From NCBI RefSeq assembly GCF_007830615.1, contig NZ_VLLI01000009.1:186001-250000 (forward strand): DNA of 64,000 bases, in the 5' to 3' direction. Position numbers and translations under genes: made by a program. The stretch comes from Mucilaginibacter frigoritolerans (GTDB lineage: Bacteria; Bacteroidota; Bacteroidia; Sphingobacteriales; Sphingobacteriaceae). Below are positions 55,766 through 64,000 of the stretch, piece after piece; the stretch's first letter is position 1, and the number at the start of each line of letters is the position of its first letter. Under the pieces are notes generated by a model. The model saw only the letters and a program-made list of their open reading frames with translations, did not search any database and had not been told where the DNA came from.

Positions 55766-57121
55766 ATGGAACCTATTATTCAGGATATAAATTTTAATAA
55801 AAAGCTTTTTGGAGATGATTTTGCATGGGGCGTTTCAACAGCGGCTTTTCAGGTAGAGGGTTCTTATGATATTGGCGGTAAAGGTGAATCGATCTGGGAT
55901 GTTTTCACCAATAAAAAAGGCAAAATTCTGAATGGCGAAAACGCCAACATAGCTTGCGACTTCTATAATCAATATCAGCATGATATTGATCTGATTAAAA
56001 AACTCAACATACCAAATTTCCGGTTTTCTATTTCATGGACAAGGATATTCCCCAATGGAACAGGTGAAATAAACCAGGAGGGAGTTAACTATTATAACCG
56101 TGTAATTGATTACTGTATTGCAAACGATATTGAACCATGGGTAACTATTTATCATTGGGACTTACCACATGCACTCGAATTAAAAGGCGGATGGACAAAC
56201 AGGGATATTATAGAATGGTTTACTGCATTTGCCACAGCATGCGCTCAAAGCTTTGGTGATAGGGTTAAACACTGGATGGTAATGAATGAACCAGCAGTAT
56301 TTACCGGCGCAGGATATTTTTTAGGAATTCATGCTCCGGGAAGAACAGGTATCAAAAACTTCTTACCAGCTATACACCACGTAGTTTTAAGTATAGCGGC
56401 AGGGGCCAGGGTAGTCCGTAAATTATTACCGGATGCATTAATTGGCACGACGTTTTCGTGTTCCTACATCGAACCCTATTCAGATAAGCCACAGGACATT
56501 GCAGCTGCTAAACGAGCAGATGCCCTAATAAACCGATTGTTTATTGAACCCATTTTAGGATTGGGTTATCCGGTAAATGAATTGTCTGTATTAAAAGGCA
56601 TCGCGAAATACTCCAGAGAAGGCGATAAAGACAATATGCATTTTGATTTTGATTTCATCGGGATACAAAATTATACCCGCGAAATTGTAAAATATTCGTT
56701 TTTTACGCCTTATATTGGTGCCAGGCTTGTAAAAGCAGAAAACAGAAATGTTCAACTTACCGAGATGAAGTGGGAAGTTTACCCACCCTCCATTTATCAA
56801 ATGATAAAGAAGTTTAATAGTTATCAGCAAATCAAAAAACTTCATATCACCGAAAACGGCTCTGCCTTTAAGGATCAGGTTATTGAAAATCAAGTAAATG
56901 ACCCTGAACGGGTTAAATATTTAAAGGCAAATCTGGAACAGGTATTAAAAGCAAAATCTGAAGGATTTAAAGTTGACGGCTATTTTGTGTGGACTTTGAC
57001 GGATAACTTTGAATGGGCCGAAGGTTATCATCCACGTTTCGGGCTGATTTATATTGATTTTAATACCCAGCAGCGCATTATAAAATCATCAGGGTATTGG
57101 TACGCCAATTTTTTAAAATAA
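55766..57121 (+). CDS. Beta-glucosidase, GH1 family
   Basis: 451 residues, the usual size, with no signal peptide, so cytoplasmic. It opens FAWGVSTAAFQVEGSYDIGGKGESIWDVF; the acid/base Glu is in MVMNEPAVFTG and the nucleophile Glu in LHITENGSAF. It ends with the substrate-site loop VWTLTDNFEWAEGYHPRFGLIYIDF. Cleaves beta-linked glucose or related disaccharides. It is not in an operon with the glycoside hydrolase at 50474. Confidence 0.95.
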   Translation: MEPIIQDINFNKKLFGDDFAWGVSTAAFQVEGSYDIGGKGESIWDVFTNKKGKILNGENANIACDFYNQYQHDIDLIKKLNIPNFRFSISWTRIFPNGTGEINQEGVNYYNRVIDYCIANDIEPWVTIYHWDLPHALELKGGWTNRDIIEWFTAFATACAQSFGDRVKHWMVMNEPAVFTGAGYFLGIHAPGRTGIKNFLPAIHHVVLSIAAGARVVRKLLPDALIGTTFSCSYIEPYSDKPQDIAAAKRADALINRLFIEPILGLGYPVNELSVLKGIAKYSREGDKDNMHFDFDFIGIQNYTREIVKYSFFTPYIGARLVKAENRNVQLTEMKWEVYPPSIYQMIKKFNSYQQIKKLHITENGSAFKDQVIENQVNDPERVKYLKANLEQVLKAKSEGFKVDGYFVWTLTDNFEWAEGYHPRFGLIYIDFNTQQRIIKSSGYWYANFLK

Positions 57122-57123
57122 AA

Positions 57124-59196
57124 TTAGCTTTTGGGAAGCCTTGCGTAAAAAGTAGTTCCTGTTTTTCCATCGCTTTCAAACCAGATCTTTCCACCATGGC
57201 TTTCAACAATTTGTTTACTGATGGAAAGCCCTAAACCAAAGGATTTTTCTCCGGCAGTTCCAGGGCGCTTGGCTTCAGTAAACATATTGAAAACTTTCTC
57301 ATGCAAATTACCGGGGATACCCACACCATTATCTTTCACTGAAATCTCAATTTCATTTTCAAACTCCAAAACCTTTACAAATATTTCAGCATTTTCAGGG
57401 CTGAATTTAATGGCATTACTTATCAAATTGCTGATTATCCGAGATATTTTTTCACGATTGATCAATATGCCTATAGCTATAGATAATAGGCTTAGCTTAA
57501 TTTGTTGATTCTTTTCTGCTGCTTTAAATCGCAATAATTCAATATTTCTCGATAATAGGGCATTAATATCAACTAATTGCTTTTTTAACGGAGATGACTC
57601 GTTATTGGTAATTTCTAATATCTCATTAATAAGTTCAAGTGAGTTTTGTGAAGTTTCACATATTAAATTAATCCATTCTTTTTGTTCATCTGTATAATCA
57701 TCCTCTGCCATTGAACGGGTTAAAGCTGCTATACCACCAATAGGGTTTCTTAAATCATGTGTTACGGTTCTTAATATACGGTCCTTTTCCAAACTGCTGT
57801 TCTCAAGCTTCTCTAATGTTTTTTCAAGGTTTATTTTTTGCAGATTAACCTGTCTATTCAAATCGTTAACTTTCTCTATATCATTTTTCGATATTTTCCA
57901 GTTGCGGTAAATTAAAAAAACAATAACAACTGCCATTATAGCACAAACAACAGCAACAAATAAGTATATCTGCTGTAATTTACTTTGGTTTTTCAGCGTA
58001 TCAATCTGATATTGTTTCTCAAAATTATCAAGCTGCTCGTTAACGTTACTCTCTTTTAATATGGTTAATTTTTGAGCTAAAGAATCCTTAATTTTTATAG
58101 ATGTATGAAGATAATTGATTGACTTTTTAAAATCGCCTCTGCGAAGCCAATAACCACTCATTAACCGGTTCCAATCTGCCTCAACATTTTCATTCTTAAC
58201 GCTGGCCAATTGCAATTGTATATCATTTAACAGATTTAACAATAAATCATTTTGATTATGGTTATAGTAAATCTCTGCAAGTTTTATTTCTGCCAGCTCG
58301 GCATCGTTATTATCATTTCCTTTTTGCAGGTTAATTGCAATACTCTTTTTTAAAAGCGCTGTTGCCTGCAGCTCATCTCCTTTTAAAATAAGCACTTCTG
58401 CTTTATTTCCATAAACAACACCCAAAGCAACCTGAATCATTTTAGACTTATCTTTAAACGTCGGTGCATTTTGATTTAAAAAAGCTATGGTTTTGTCAAA
58501 GTAAACAATTGCGCTATCGGGATTATCATCGTGTTTAAAACTCAAAGCTATGTTATCCAACAACTCCTGTAATCTGTAAAAATCAGCAAAAGCATTTTCC
58601 GTACGAGAACACAGGCGGTAACTTTCTTTAAAATATTTTGTTGCCAACTCATAATGTCCCATTTTATAGGAAATGATGCCCATGCGGTAATCATAATCAG
58701 AAAGCGCACGATTGTTTAAGTTATTTTTACCTACGCGATAGCCCTGGTAATAATGCTCATAAGCATTGTCAAATTGTTGCAAGTCAAAATACGCATCACC
58801 CAACGCCATGTTGGCTTCTACCAGATTGGAAACATAACTTTTTTGATCTATACTTTTATTGGCGTATATCAGCATGCTGTCAGCATAAAGCAATGCTGTT
58901 TTATTGTCGGCTTTAAATTTGTGCCAGTAAACGTAGTGGAAGCCGTAAGTTCTGAACCTATCGTCAATATTAGGTTTGTTGATGGCATTTAATGCAGAAT
59001 CGATATAATGAATACCGCTATCAGCCTTATTGGCACCAAAAAACGTGGTTACTTTAACAAATACTGGTTTAAAAGCTTCTGAATAACCATCTGTGTTATC
59101 TTTTTGTTGCCCGCACGAAAAGAATAGCAAAAGCAAGCATAATAGCCCGTAATAAGAGTTTTTTCTAAAAAAATAAACCTGATTAATATTAACCAT
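57124..59196 (-). CDS. TPR-containing sensor histidine kinase
   Basis: 690 residues. An N-terminal hydrophobic segment ending FFSCGQQK looks like a lipoprotein or signal region. About seven TPR-like helical repeats follow (SYVSNLVEANMALGDAYFDLQQ...), a membrane helix near residue 410 (LFVAVVCAIMAVVIVFLIY), a coiled coil, then the HisKA motif with His480 in RTVTHDLRNPIGGIAALTR and the ATPase N-box (NLISNAIKFSP), DNGVGIP and GLGLSISKQIVE. No response regulator gene is adjacent, so its partner is elsewhere. Confidence 0.93.
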   Translation of the reverse strand: MVNINQVYFFRKNSYYGLLCLLLLFFSCGQQKDNTDGYSEAFKPVFVKVTTFFGANKADSGIHYIDSALNAINKPNIDDRFRTYGFHYVYWHKFKADNKTALLYADSMLIYANKSIDQKSYVSNLVEANMALGDAYFDLQQFDNAYEHYYQGYRVGKNNLNNRALSDYDYRMGIISYKMGHYELATKYFKESYRLCSRTENAFADFYRLQELLDNIALSFKHDDNPDSAIVYFDKTIAFLNQNAPTFKDKSKMIQVALGVVYGNKAEVLILKGDELQATALLKKSIAINLQKGNDNNDAELAEIKLAEIYYNHNQNDLLLNLLNDIQLQLASVKNENVEADWNRLMSGYWLRRGDFKKSINYLHTSIKIKDSLAQKLTILKESNVNEQLDNFEKQYQIDTLKNQSKLQQIYLFVAVVCAIMAVVIVFLIYRNWKISKNDIEKVNDLNRQVNLQKINLEKTLEKLENSSLEKDRILRTVTHDLRNPIGGIAALTRSMAEDDYTDEQKEWINLICETSQNSLELINEILEITNNESSPLKKQLVDINALLSRNIELLRFKAAEKNQQIKLSLLSIAIGILINREKISRIISNLISNAIKFSPENAEIFVKVLEFENEIEISVKDNGVGIPGNLHEKVFNMFTEAKRPGTAGEKSFGLGLSISKQIVESHGGKIWFESDGKTGTTFYARLPKS

Positions 59197-59276
59197 AGCT
59201 AATTAAATGGCATTTCGGGGTTATTTTTAACAAACAACAACACCATATAGGGTATTAAGTTAAGCAAATTAACTTA

Positions 59277-60458
59277 TTATTTAAATGCTTCTTCGCCAGT
59301 AATATCTAAACCGGTTATTAACAAGTGTATATCATGCGTACCTTCATAAGTAATTACAGACTCCAGGTTCATCATATGGCGCATAATAGGATATTCTCCA
59401 GTTATTCCCATTCCACCAAGTATTTGGCGCGCTTCTCTTGCAATATTTATTGCAATTTCAACACTATTGCGCTTGCTCATGGAAATCTGGGCTGGAGTAG
59501 CCCTGTTTTCGTTTTTCAGTGTTCCAAGGCGCCATACCAATAGTTGCCCTTTAGTGATTTCGGTAATCATTTCAGCAAGCTTTTTCTGTTGCAATTGAAA
59601 TGCGGCAATAGGTTTACCAAATTGTTTCCGCTCTTTGGCATATCTCAAAGCAGTATCATAACAATCCATCGCAGCACCAAGTGCGCCCCAGGCTATTCCA
59701 TAACGTGCCTGGTTAAGACAGCCCAATGGCCCTTTTAAACCAGCTACGTTTGGTAAAAGGTTTTCTTTAGGAACTTTAACATTATCAAATACCAGTTCCC
59801 CAGTCGACGATGCACGCAATGACCATTTATTATGCGTTTCGGGAGTGGTAAAACCTTCCATTCCACGCTCAACAATCAAACCGCGTATTTTACCGCTTTC
59901 ATCTTTTGCCCAAACTACTGCAATATCAGCAAAAGGAGCGTTAGAGATCCACATTTTTGCGCCATTGAGTAAATAATGATCGCCAGCGTCCTTAAAATTG
60001 GTAATCATGCCTCCCGGATCAGATCCATGATCTGGCTCGGTAAGGCCAAAACATCCCATTAATTCACCTGTAGCCAGTTTTGGAAGATATTTCATCCTTT
60101 GTTCTTCCGACCCGTAGGCGTAAATAGGATACATCACCAGGGAACCTTGTACGGAAGCGGTTGATCTTATCCCTGAATCGCCACGTTCAATTTCCTGCAT
60201 AATGATACCGTACGACATATAGTCGAGCCCGGCACCGCCATATTCAATTGGGATAGTTGGACCAAACGCTCCAATCTCTCCCAAACCTTTTATTAATTGC
60301 TTTGGAAATTCGGCCAGCTGAGCATAACCTTCAATAATAGGGCTTACTTCTTTTTTAACCCAATCTCTAACAGTTGAGCGTATAAGTTTATGTTCACTGG
60401 TAAGTAATTCATCTAACAAATAATAATCTGGCGATTCAAAAAGATCTTTTTTGGGCAT
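59277..60458 (-). CDS. Acyl-CoA dehydrogenase, glutaryl-CoA dehydrogenase-like
   Basis: 393 residues. Flavin-linked desaturation of acyl-CoA. The catalytic Glu lies in VITYEGTHDIHLL near the C-terminus, with FGLTEPDHGSDPGGM and WISNAPFADIAVVW marking the flavin and substrate regions. The sequence pattern (RSTASVQGSLVMYPI, KWSLRASSTGELVF) is that of glutaryl-CoA dehydrogenase, which also decarboxylates to crotonyl-CoA in lysine and tryptophan breakdown. The substrate is inferred, not proven. Confidence 0.88.
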   Translation of the reverse strand: MPKKDLFESPDYYLLDELLTSEHKLIRSTVRDWVKKEVSPIIEGYAQLAEFPKQLIKGLGEIGAFGPTIPIEYGGAGLDYMSYGIIMQEIERGDSGIRSTASVQGSLVMYPIYAYGSEEQRMKYLPKLATGELMGCFGLTEPDHGSDPGGMITNFKDAGDHYLLNGAKMWISNAPFADIAVVWAKDESGKIRGLIVERGMEGFTTPETHNKWSLRASSTGELVFDNVKVPKENLLPNVAGLKGPLGCLNQARYGIAWGALGAAMDCYDTALRYAKERKQFGKPIAAFQLQQKKLAEMITEITKGQLLVWRLGTLKNENRATPAQISMSKRNSVEIAINIAREARQILGGMGITGEYPIMRHMMNLESVITYEGTHDIHLLITGLDITGEEAFK

Positions 60459-60599
60459 ACGTATTTAATTGGTAGCCAAATATAATGGAATTGTTTTCAA
60501 TGACGGAGGAGAAATACGCACAAAAAAACAAAAGATTGTGAGAGACTGACTCATGCTACATGAATAAAACTCCAAGGCTAATTTAAAAGCAAAAAAAAC

Positions 60600-60607
60600 T
60601 ACTTTTG
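60600..60607 (+). promoter_or_regulatory. -7 element TACTTTTG of folB
   Basis: Ends 4 bases before the folB ATG at 60612, so a start at or within the ATG, that is, a leaderless mRNA, is predicted. Confidence 0.5.
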
Positions 60608-60611
60608 AAAC

Positions 60612-60962
60612 ATGATTACTATATCAATACTGGGCGCTGAGTTTTTTGCGTATCATGGTTTTTATCCCGAAGAACAAAAGTTAGGCACCAAATTTATTGT
60701 TGATGCTGAGGTTAGTTTTAAACCACTCCACGATTTAAAGGATGATAAAATTTCTAATACCGTTGATTACGAAAAGGTTTACAACATTATTGATCACCAA
60801 ATGAAACAAACTCGTAAATTGATTGAAACTGTTGCCCAATCAATAGCCGACGACATTAAAGAACAATATAACTTCGTTGATAATATACGGGTGTCGATAA
60901 AAAAACTTAATCCACCGCTTAATGGCAAGGTAGATTATTCCAGTATAGTTATTTCCATATAG
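60612..60962 (+). CDS. folB: Dihydroneopterin aldolase
   Basis: 116 residues. It converts dihydroneopterin to 6-hydroxymethyl-dihydropterin in folate synthesis. It shows GAEFFAYHGFYPEEQKLGTKFIVDAEV (active-site Tyr and Glu region), NTVDYEKVYNIIDHQMKQT, and the Lys in VSIKKLNPPLNGKVDY. Followed after 21 bases by the FAD-linked oxidase gene. Confidence 0.93.
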   Translation: MITISILGAEFFAYHGFYPEEQKLGTKFIVDAEVSFKPLHDLKDDKISNTVDYEKVYNIIDHQMKQTRKLIETVAQSIADDIKEQYNFVDNIRVSIKKLNPPLNGKVDYSSIVISI

Positions 60963-60983
60963 TTTTTAGTTTGATAAGGATTT

Positions 60984-62390
60984 ATGACATCATCATATAA
61001 TAAAATAAACAACCAGCTTTTGGAAGCGATCAGGTTAATAGTAGGCAGTGAATCTGTTATAACTCAACATGATGATTTGGAAAAGTATAGTCATGATGAA
61101 ACGGAGGATCTGCGTTATTATCCGGAAGTAGTAGCCAAACCCAAAAACGTGCAAGAGGTTGCCGCACTGATGAAACTGTGTAATGAAAACTTAATACCTG
61201 TAACGCCAAGAGGAGCAGGGACAGGATTAAGCGGTGGTTCATTACCCGTTATGGGTGGACTAATGATAGCAATGGAACGCTTTAATCAAATACTAGCCAT
61301 TGATGAGCAAAACCTACAAGCTATTGTTGAACCAGGTGTTATTACTGAAGTATTTATTGAGGCAGTTGCTGAAAAAGGTCTGTTATATCCTGTTGATCCT
61401 GCAAGTAAAGGGAGCTGCTTTATTGGTGGAAATGTATCGCATGGGTCCGGCGGTCCGCGGGTTGTAAAATATGGCACTATACGAGAGTATATTCTTAACC
61501 TGGAAGTGGTATTACCATCCGGAGAAATTATATGGACGGGAGCCAACACGCTAAAATACGCTTCAGGATATAATTTAACTCAATTAATGATTGGCTCAGA
61601 AGGCACTTTGGCAATCATTACTAAAATTGTAGTGAAGCTCATTCCACGCCCAACTTTGGATACGCTACTGCTTGCATCCTTTAGTTCAAATGAAGCTGCC
61701 TGTGGGGCTGTTTCGGCCATTTTCAGGGCAGGTGTTATTCCTTCGGCATTAGAGTTTATGGAAAGGCGAGGAGTAGAGTGGGTAATTCAGCATGACGGAA
61801 TAGCTTTTGAATTAAAAGAAGGCACCGAAGCATTTTTGCTGATTGAGGTAGATGGAACCAACCAAGATGTAATTTTTTCTGATTGCGAAAAGATCAACGG
61901 CGTTTTAGAAGCATTTGATTGTAAAGATGTATTGTTTGCTGATACATCGGCACAAAAAGAGGAACTATGGCGCATGCGCAGAACAATGGCAGTATCTGTA
62001 AAGTCAAATTCTGTTTATAAAGAAGAAGATACGGTTGTACCACGGGCAGGCCTACCGCAATTAATAAAGGGAATAAAAGAAACAGGGTCAAAATATGGCT
62101 TTGAATCTGTTTGTTATGGACATGCCGGCGATGGCAACCTCCATGTAAACATTATTAAAGGCCATATGAGTGATGACGACTGGAACAACCGCTTAAAGGA
62201 TGGTATTCGCGAAATATTTGAGCTAACCGTTTCTTTAGGCGGAACATTATCAGGCGAACATGGCATTGGTTTAGTACAAAAAGGTTTTATGCCACTTAAA
62301 TACTCCGAAGTACACTTTGAACTCTGGCGCGGAATAAAGAAGGCATTTGATAAAAACGGGATACTTAACCCGGGTAAGATTTTTGAATAA
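60984..62390 (+). CDS. FAD-linked oxidase, GlcD/D-lactate dehydrogenase-like
   Basis: 468 residues. PCMH-type FAD site VTPRGAGTGLSGGSLPVMGGLMIAM, then SCFIGGNVSHGSGGPRVVKYG and the C-terminal domain with YGHAGDGNLHVNI and LSGEHGIGLVQKGFM. It oxidises 2-hydroxy acids such as glycolate or D-lactate; which one is uncertain. Likely cotranscribed with folB by spacing, though the pathways are unrelated. Confidence 0.9.
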   Translation: MTSSYNKINNQLLEAIRLIVGSESVITQHDDLEKYSHDETEDLRYYPEVVAKPKNVQEVAALMKLCNENLIPVTPRGAGTGLSGGSLPVMGGLMIAMERFNQILAIDEQNLQAIVEPGVITEVFIEAVAEKGLLYPVDPASKGSCFIGGNVSHGSGGPRVVKYGTIREYILNLEVVLPSGEIIWTGANTLKYASGYNLTQLMIGSEGTLAIITKIVVKLIPRPTLDTLLLASFSSNEAACGAVSAIFRAGVIPSALEFMERRGVEWVIQHDGIAFELKEGTEAFLLIEVDGTNQDVIFSDCEKINGVLEAFDCKDVLFADTSAQKEELWRMRRTMAVSVKSNSVYKEEDTVVPRAGLPQLIKGIKETGSKYGFESVCYGHAGDGNLHVNIIKGHMSDDDWNNRLKDGIREIFELTVSLGGTLSGEHGIGLVQKGFMPLKYSEVHFELWRGIKKAFDKNGILNPGKIFE

Positions 62391-62396
62391 TAACAA

Positions 62397-62843
62397 TTAG
62401 TTAGTATTTAAAATGAGTCTGGGTTCATCAAACTCAATCATTTTGTGCCGTTGTGCTGGTGGGATAGGTATCGATTTGCACAAATTATAATCGTAACTGA
62501 TACATACGGTTTTGCCGGTTGTGCATATTTCTTCGCCCTGCTCCGTTTTCTTAACCAAAACATGCATGATATCAAAACTACTGTTTCCTATACGCGTGGT
62601 GCGTATATAACAGGCAACCTCATCATGAAACATTATAGGCTTTAAATAATTCACTTCAGAACGGCCTACTATAACGCCATTTTCACTTACATTCCATTTA
62701 ATAATTTCGCGCCAGTACTTTAAACGTGCTTCTTCAAAATAGGTTAAATAAACAGCGTTGTTAACATGCCCAGCAGCATCTATATCCGAAAAGCGGATAG
62801 CTATGGGCGTTTTATATTTATAATCTGTTAGTTTTTCAGCCAT
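62397..62843 (-). CDS. Acyl-CoA thioesterase, 4-hydroxybenzoyl-CoA thioesterase family
   Basis: 148 residues with a hot-dog fold. The catalytic Asp is in RFSDIDAAGHVNNAVYLTYFEEARLKYW, with FHDEVACYIRTTRIGNSSFDIMHVLV marking the core helix-strand pair. Acts on acyl-CoA thioesters in the cytoplasm; substrate unknown. Its start lies 6 bases from the inverted repeat in front of hsp20, divergent from that gene. Confidence 0.9.
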   Translation of the reverse strand: MAEKLTDYKYKTPIAIRFSDIDAAGHVNNAVYLTYFEEARLKYWREIIKWNVSENGVIVGRSEVNYLKPIMFHDEVACYIRTTRIGNSSFDIMHVLVKKTEQGEEICTTGKTVCISYDYNLCKSIPIPPAQRHKMIEFDEPRLILNTN

Positions 62844-62848
62844 ATTAC

Positions 62849-62890
62849 GACATTTTGTCTGTATGAAATAAATAAAACAGACAAAATGTC
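62849..62890. promoter_or_regulatory. Paired palindromic operator between thioesterase and hsp20
   Basis: GACATTTTGTC at 62849-62859 and GACAAAATGTC at 62880-62890. Each is itself a GACA-N3-TGTC palindrome, and together they form a 14-bp inverted repeat (arms 62849-62862 and 62877-62890). Their centres are 31 bp apart, about three helical turns, so they could be bound by two dimers of one regulator. The regulator is not known to me. Confidence 0.6.
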
Positions 62891-62978
62891 TGCAAAAATA
62901 AGAGTTATGCCTGTTGGTACAACAGTTGATTAATCCCTTACGAAGATAAATAAAAGAAAATCTTAGGAGGATATAAAA

Positions 62979-63419
62979 ATGACTTTAGTAAAATTCGCAA
63001 ACGGACAAAAAAATCATGGCGTTAACCCATTCTTTAGCGATGTATTTGATTCTATATTAAATGATTCGTTTTTGAGCGATAAATTAGCAAGCCGTGTTCC
63101 CGCAGTTAACATTTCAGAAACTGAAAATCAGTTTCACATTGAATTAGCTGTACCGGGTTTAAAGAAAGAAGACTTCAAGATCAGTCTTGATAAAAACGTA
63201 TTAAGTGTTAGTGCCGATAAGAAAACTGAAAATGTGGAAGAAGGCAAAAAATTCAGCAAACGCGAATACAGCTATAATTCATTCACCAGATCATTCACTT
63301 TACCAGAAGTTGCGGATGCTGCCAAAATTGAAGCAGAATATGTTGATGGTATCTTAAAATTGAATGTTGCCAAGAAAGAAGAAGCAAAAATACAGACAAG
63401 AGAAATTGCTGTAAAATAA
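62979..63419 (+). CDS. Small heat-shock protein (Hsp20/alpha-crystallin)
   Basis: 146 residues. The alpha-crystallin domain runs from AVNISETENQFHIELAVPG through KEDFKISLDKNVLSVSADKK to YVDGILKLNVAKKEE, and the C-terminal IQTREIAVK contains the I-x-I/V-type oligomerisation tail in a weak form. A clear AGGAGG Shine-Dalgarno precedes the ATG by 9 bases, unlike most genes here. The paired operator at 62849-62890 lies upstream. Confidence 0.96.
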   Translation: MTLVKFANGQKNHGVNPFFSDVFDSILNDSFLSDKLASRVPAVNISETENQFHIELAVPGLKKEDFKISLDKNVLSVSADKKTENVEEGKKFSKREYSYNSFTRSFTLPEVADAAKIEAEYVDGILKLNVAKKEEAKIQTREIAVK

Positions 63420-63486
63420 TCTCAAGTTAAAGAGATATATACTTAAGACGCAATTTTTAAATCCGAAATCGAACTTTCGAACTATT

Positions 63487-64000
63487 ACTGTCCGGTAAAA
63501 ATATTGTAGCGATTGAAAAGTATAGCTAATGCAGCAATTCAAGCGTTTTACATCTAATTTATTTACAGCAGGCTCCTAGGTAAAAAAGAGCAATTGTTGA
63601 GAGGGTGTAATCTGTTTAGTTGAAAGCTTTTGCTGTAATGCTTTTTCTGGTGATTTGAGAAAACCACGTATATCTATGTAGGTCATAAGGTGCAGCCGTA
63701 TCATTGCAGCTAGATTAGCGAAAGACCATTTAGCGGCTATTCCTTTCTTAATAATCTTTAATATTAGATCTGCTATTAGAGAACACCATATTTGTAGCTT
63801 TATAGCATTCTCTGAATCGCCAAGAAAGTACTTAAGCGGATAGTTTTGTTTCATTCTTTTGAATAGTATTTCTATTTGCCAGCGCTTACGATATAGCTCT
63901 GTTATAGTCAGCGCGCTCATTCTCATATTGTTGGTTAAGAATTCATATACTTCTCCTGTCGTAGGGCTTTTGTATTGCACAATTCTACCCAAAAGCCGAT
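63487..64000 (-). mobile_element. IS4-type insertion sequence, one end (approximate)
   Basis: The right edge holds the 3' part of an IS with its transposase on the minus strand. The IS end is somewhere between 63420 and 63575; the string TTACTGTCCGGTAAAAATAT at 63485-63504 looks like a terminal repeat, but the opposite end is outside the window so this cannot be confirmed. Confidence 0.5.
63576..64000 (-). CDS. IS4 family transposase, C-terminal part
   Basis: About 141 residues are visible and the frame continues past the right edge; the TTG at 63992 is not the true start. It shows the family signature Y(2)R(3)E(6)K in YRKRWQIEILFKRMK, whose Glu is the third DDE residue, followed by a hydrophobic helix (IWCSLIADLILKII). 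The first two catalytic Asp are outside the window. No frameshift in the visible part, so the copy may be active. Confidence 0.88.
   Translation of the reverse strand, partial: RLLGRIVQYKSPTTGEVYEFLTNNMRMSALTITELYRKRWQIEILFKRMKQNYPLKYFLGDSENAIKLQIWCSLIADLILKIIKKGIAAKWSFANLAAMIRLHLMTYIDIRGFLKSPEKALQQKLSTKQITPSQQLLFFT

Noticed and set aside
1..64000. CRISPR arrays, tRNA genes, prophage
   Set aside because: No regularly spaced repeats, no cloverleaf-like sequences with a TTCGA loop, and no phage structural genes were recognised.

Overview
The window reads as chromosomal DNA of a Bacteroidota species, most likely family Sphingobacteriaceae (Mucilaginibacter/Pedobacter type). The evidence is a SusC/SusD pair, solo TonB C-terminal-domain proteins, lipoprotein signals ending in SC/AC/GC followed by charged residues, a type II (eukaryote-like) glutamine synthetase, low G+C intergenic DNA, near absence of Shine-Dalgarno sequences, and repeated promoter elements of the Bacteroidota form TTTG-N19-21-TAnnTTTR. 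The genus assignment is inference.

Layout. 1-5 kb: partial isochorismatase-like hydrolase, tiny basic protein, YbjQ-like protein, Dps, a dicarboxylate/amino-acid:cation symporter, a membrane protein, then rplU-rpmA. 5-21 kb (mostly minus strand): TonB-domain protein, M1 peptidase, polyprenyl diphosphate synthase, rnr, a fused oligopeptide ABC ATPase plus exonuclease, a plus-strand glycosyltransferase, topA and a downstream partner, mnmA, a short promoter-peptide-terminator unit, and proBA. 21-26 kb: porin-pstSCAB phosphate uptake operon. 26-33 kb: Cys-rich lipoprotein and a tripartite RND efflux operon. 33-44 kb (plus strand): large M1 peptidase, SusC/SusD pair, tandem TonB/MORN proteins (the second frameshifted), then mdh on the minus strand. 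45-50 kb: type II glutamine synthetase, a gamma-glutamylcyclotransferase-like protein, and a three-gene run of glutamine-synthetase-like ligase, APH-fold kinase and HAD-IIA protein. 50-53 kb: clan-A glycoside hydrolase, galactose mutarotase lipoprotein, tiny membrane protein, and RNase P RNA on the minus strand. 53-60 kb: DinB/lipoprotein/SCO1/cytochrome c operon, GH1 beta-glucosidase, TPR histidine kinase, glutaryl-CoA dehydrogenase-like enzyme. 60-64 kb: folB, FAD-linked oxidase, thioesterase, Hsp20 and the C-terminal part of an IS4-type transposase running off the right edge.

Most of the window is core metabolism and housekeeping. The less ordinary parts are the ligase/kinase/HAD module next to two other glutamate-amide genes, three micro-ORFs (one with its own promoter and terminator), the recently broken TonB/MORN paralogue, the paired inverted repeat in front of hsp20, and several genes whose -7 element sits so close to the start codon that the mRNA should be leaderless or nearly so. 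No tRNA, CRISPR array or prophage was seen.
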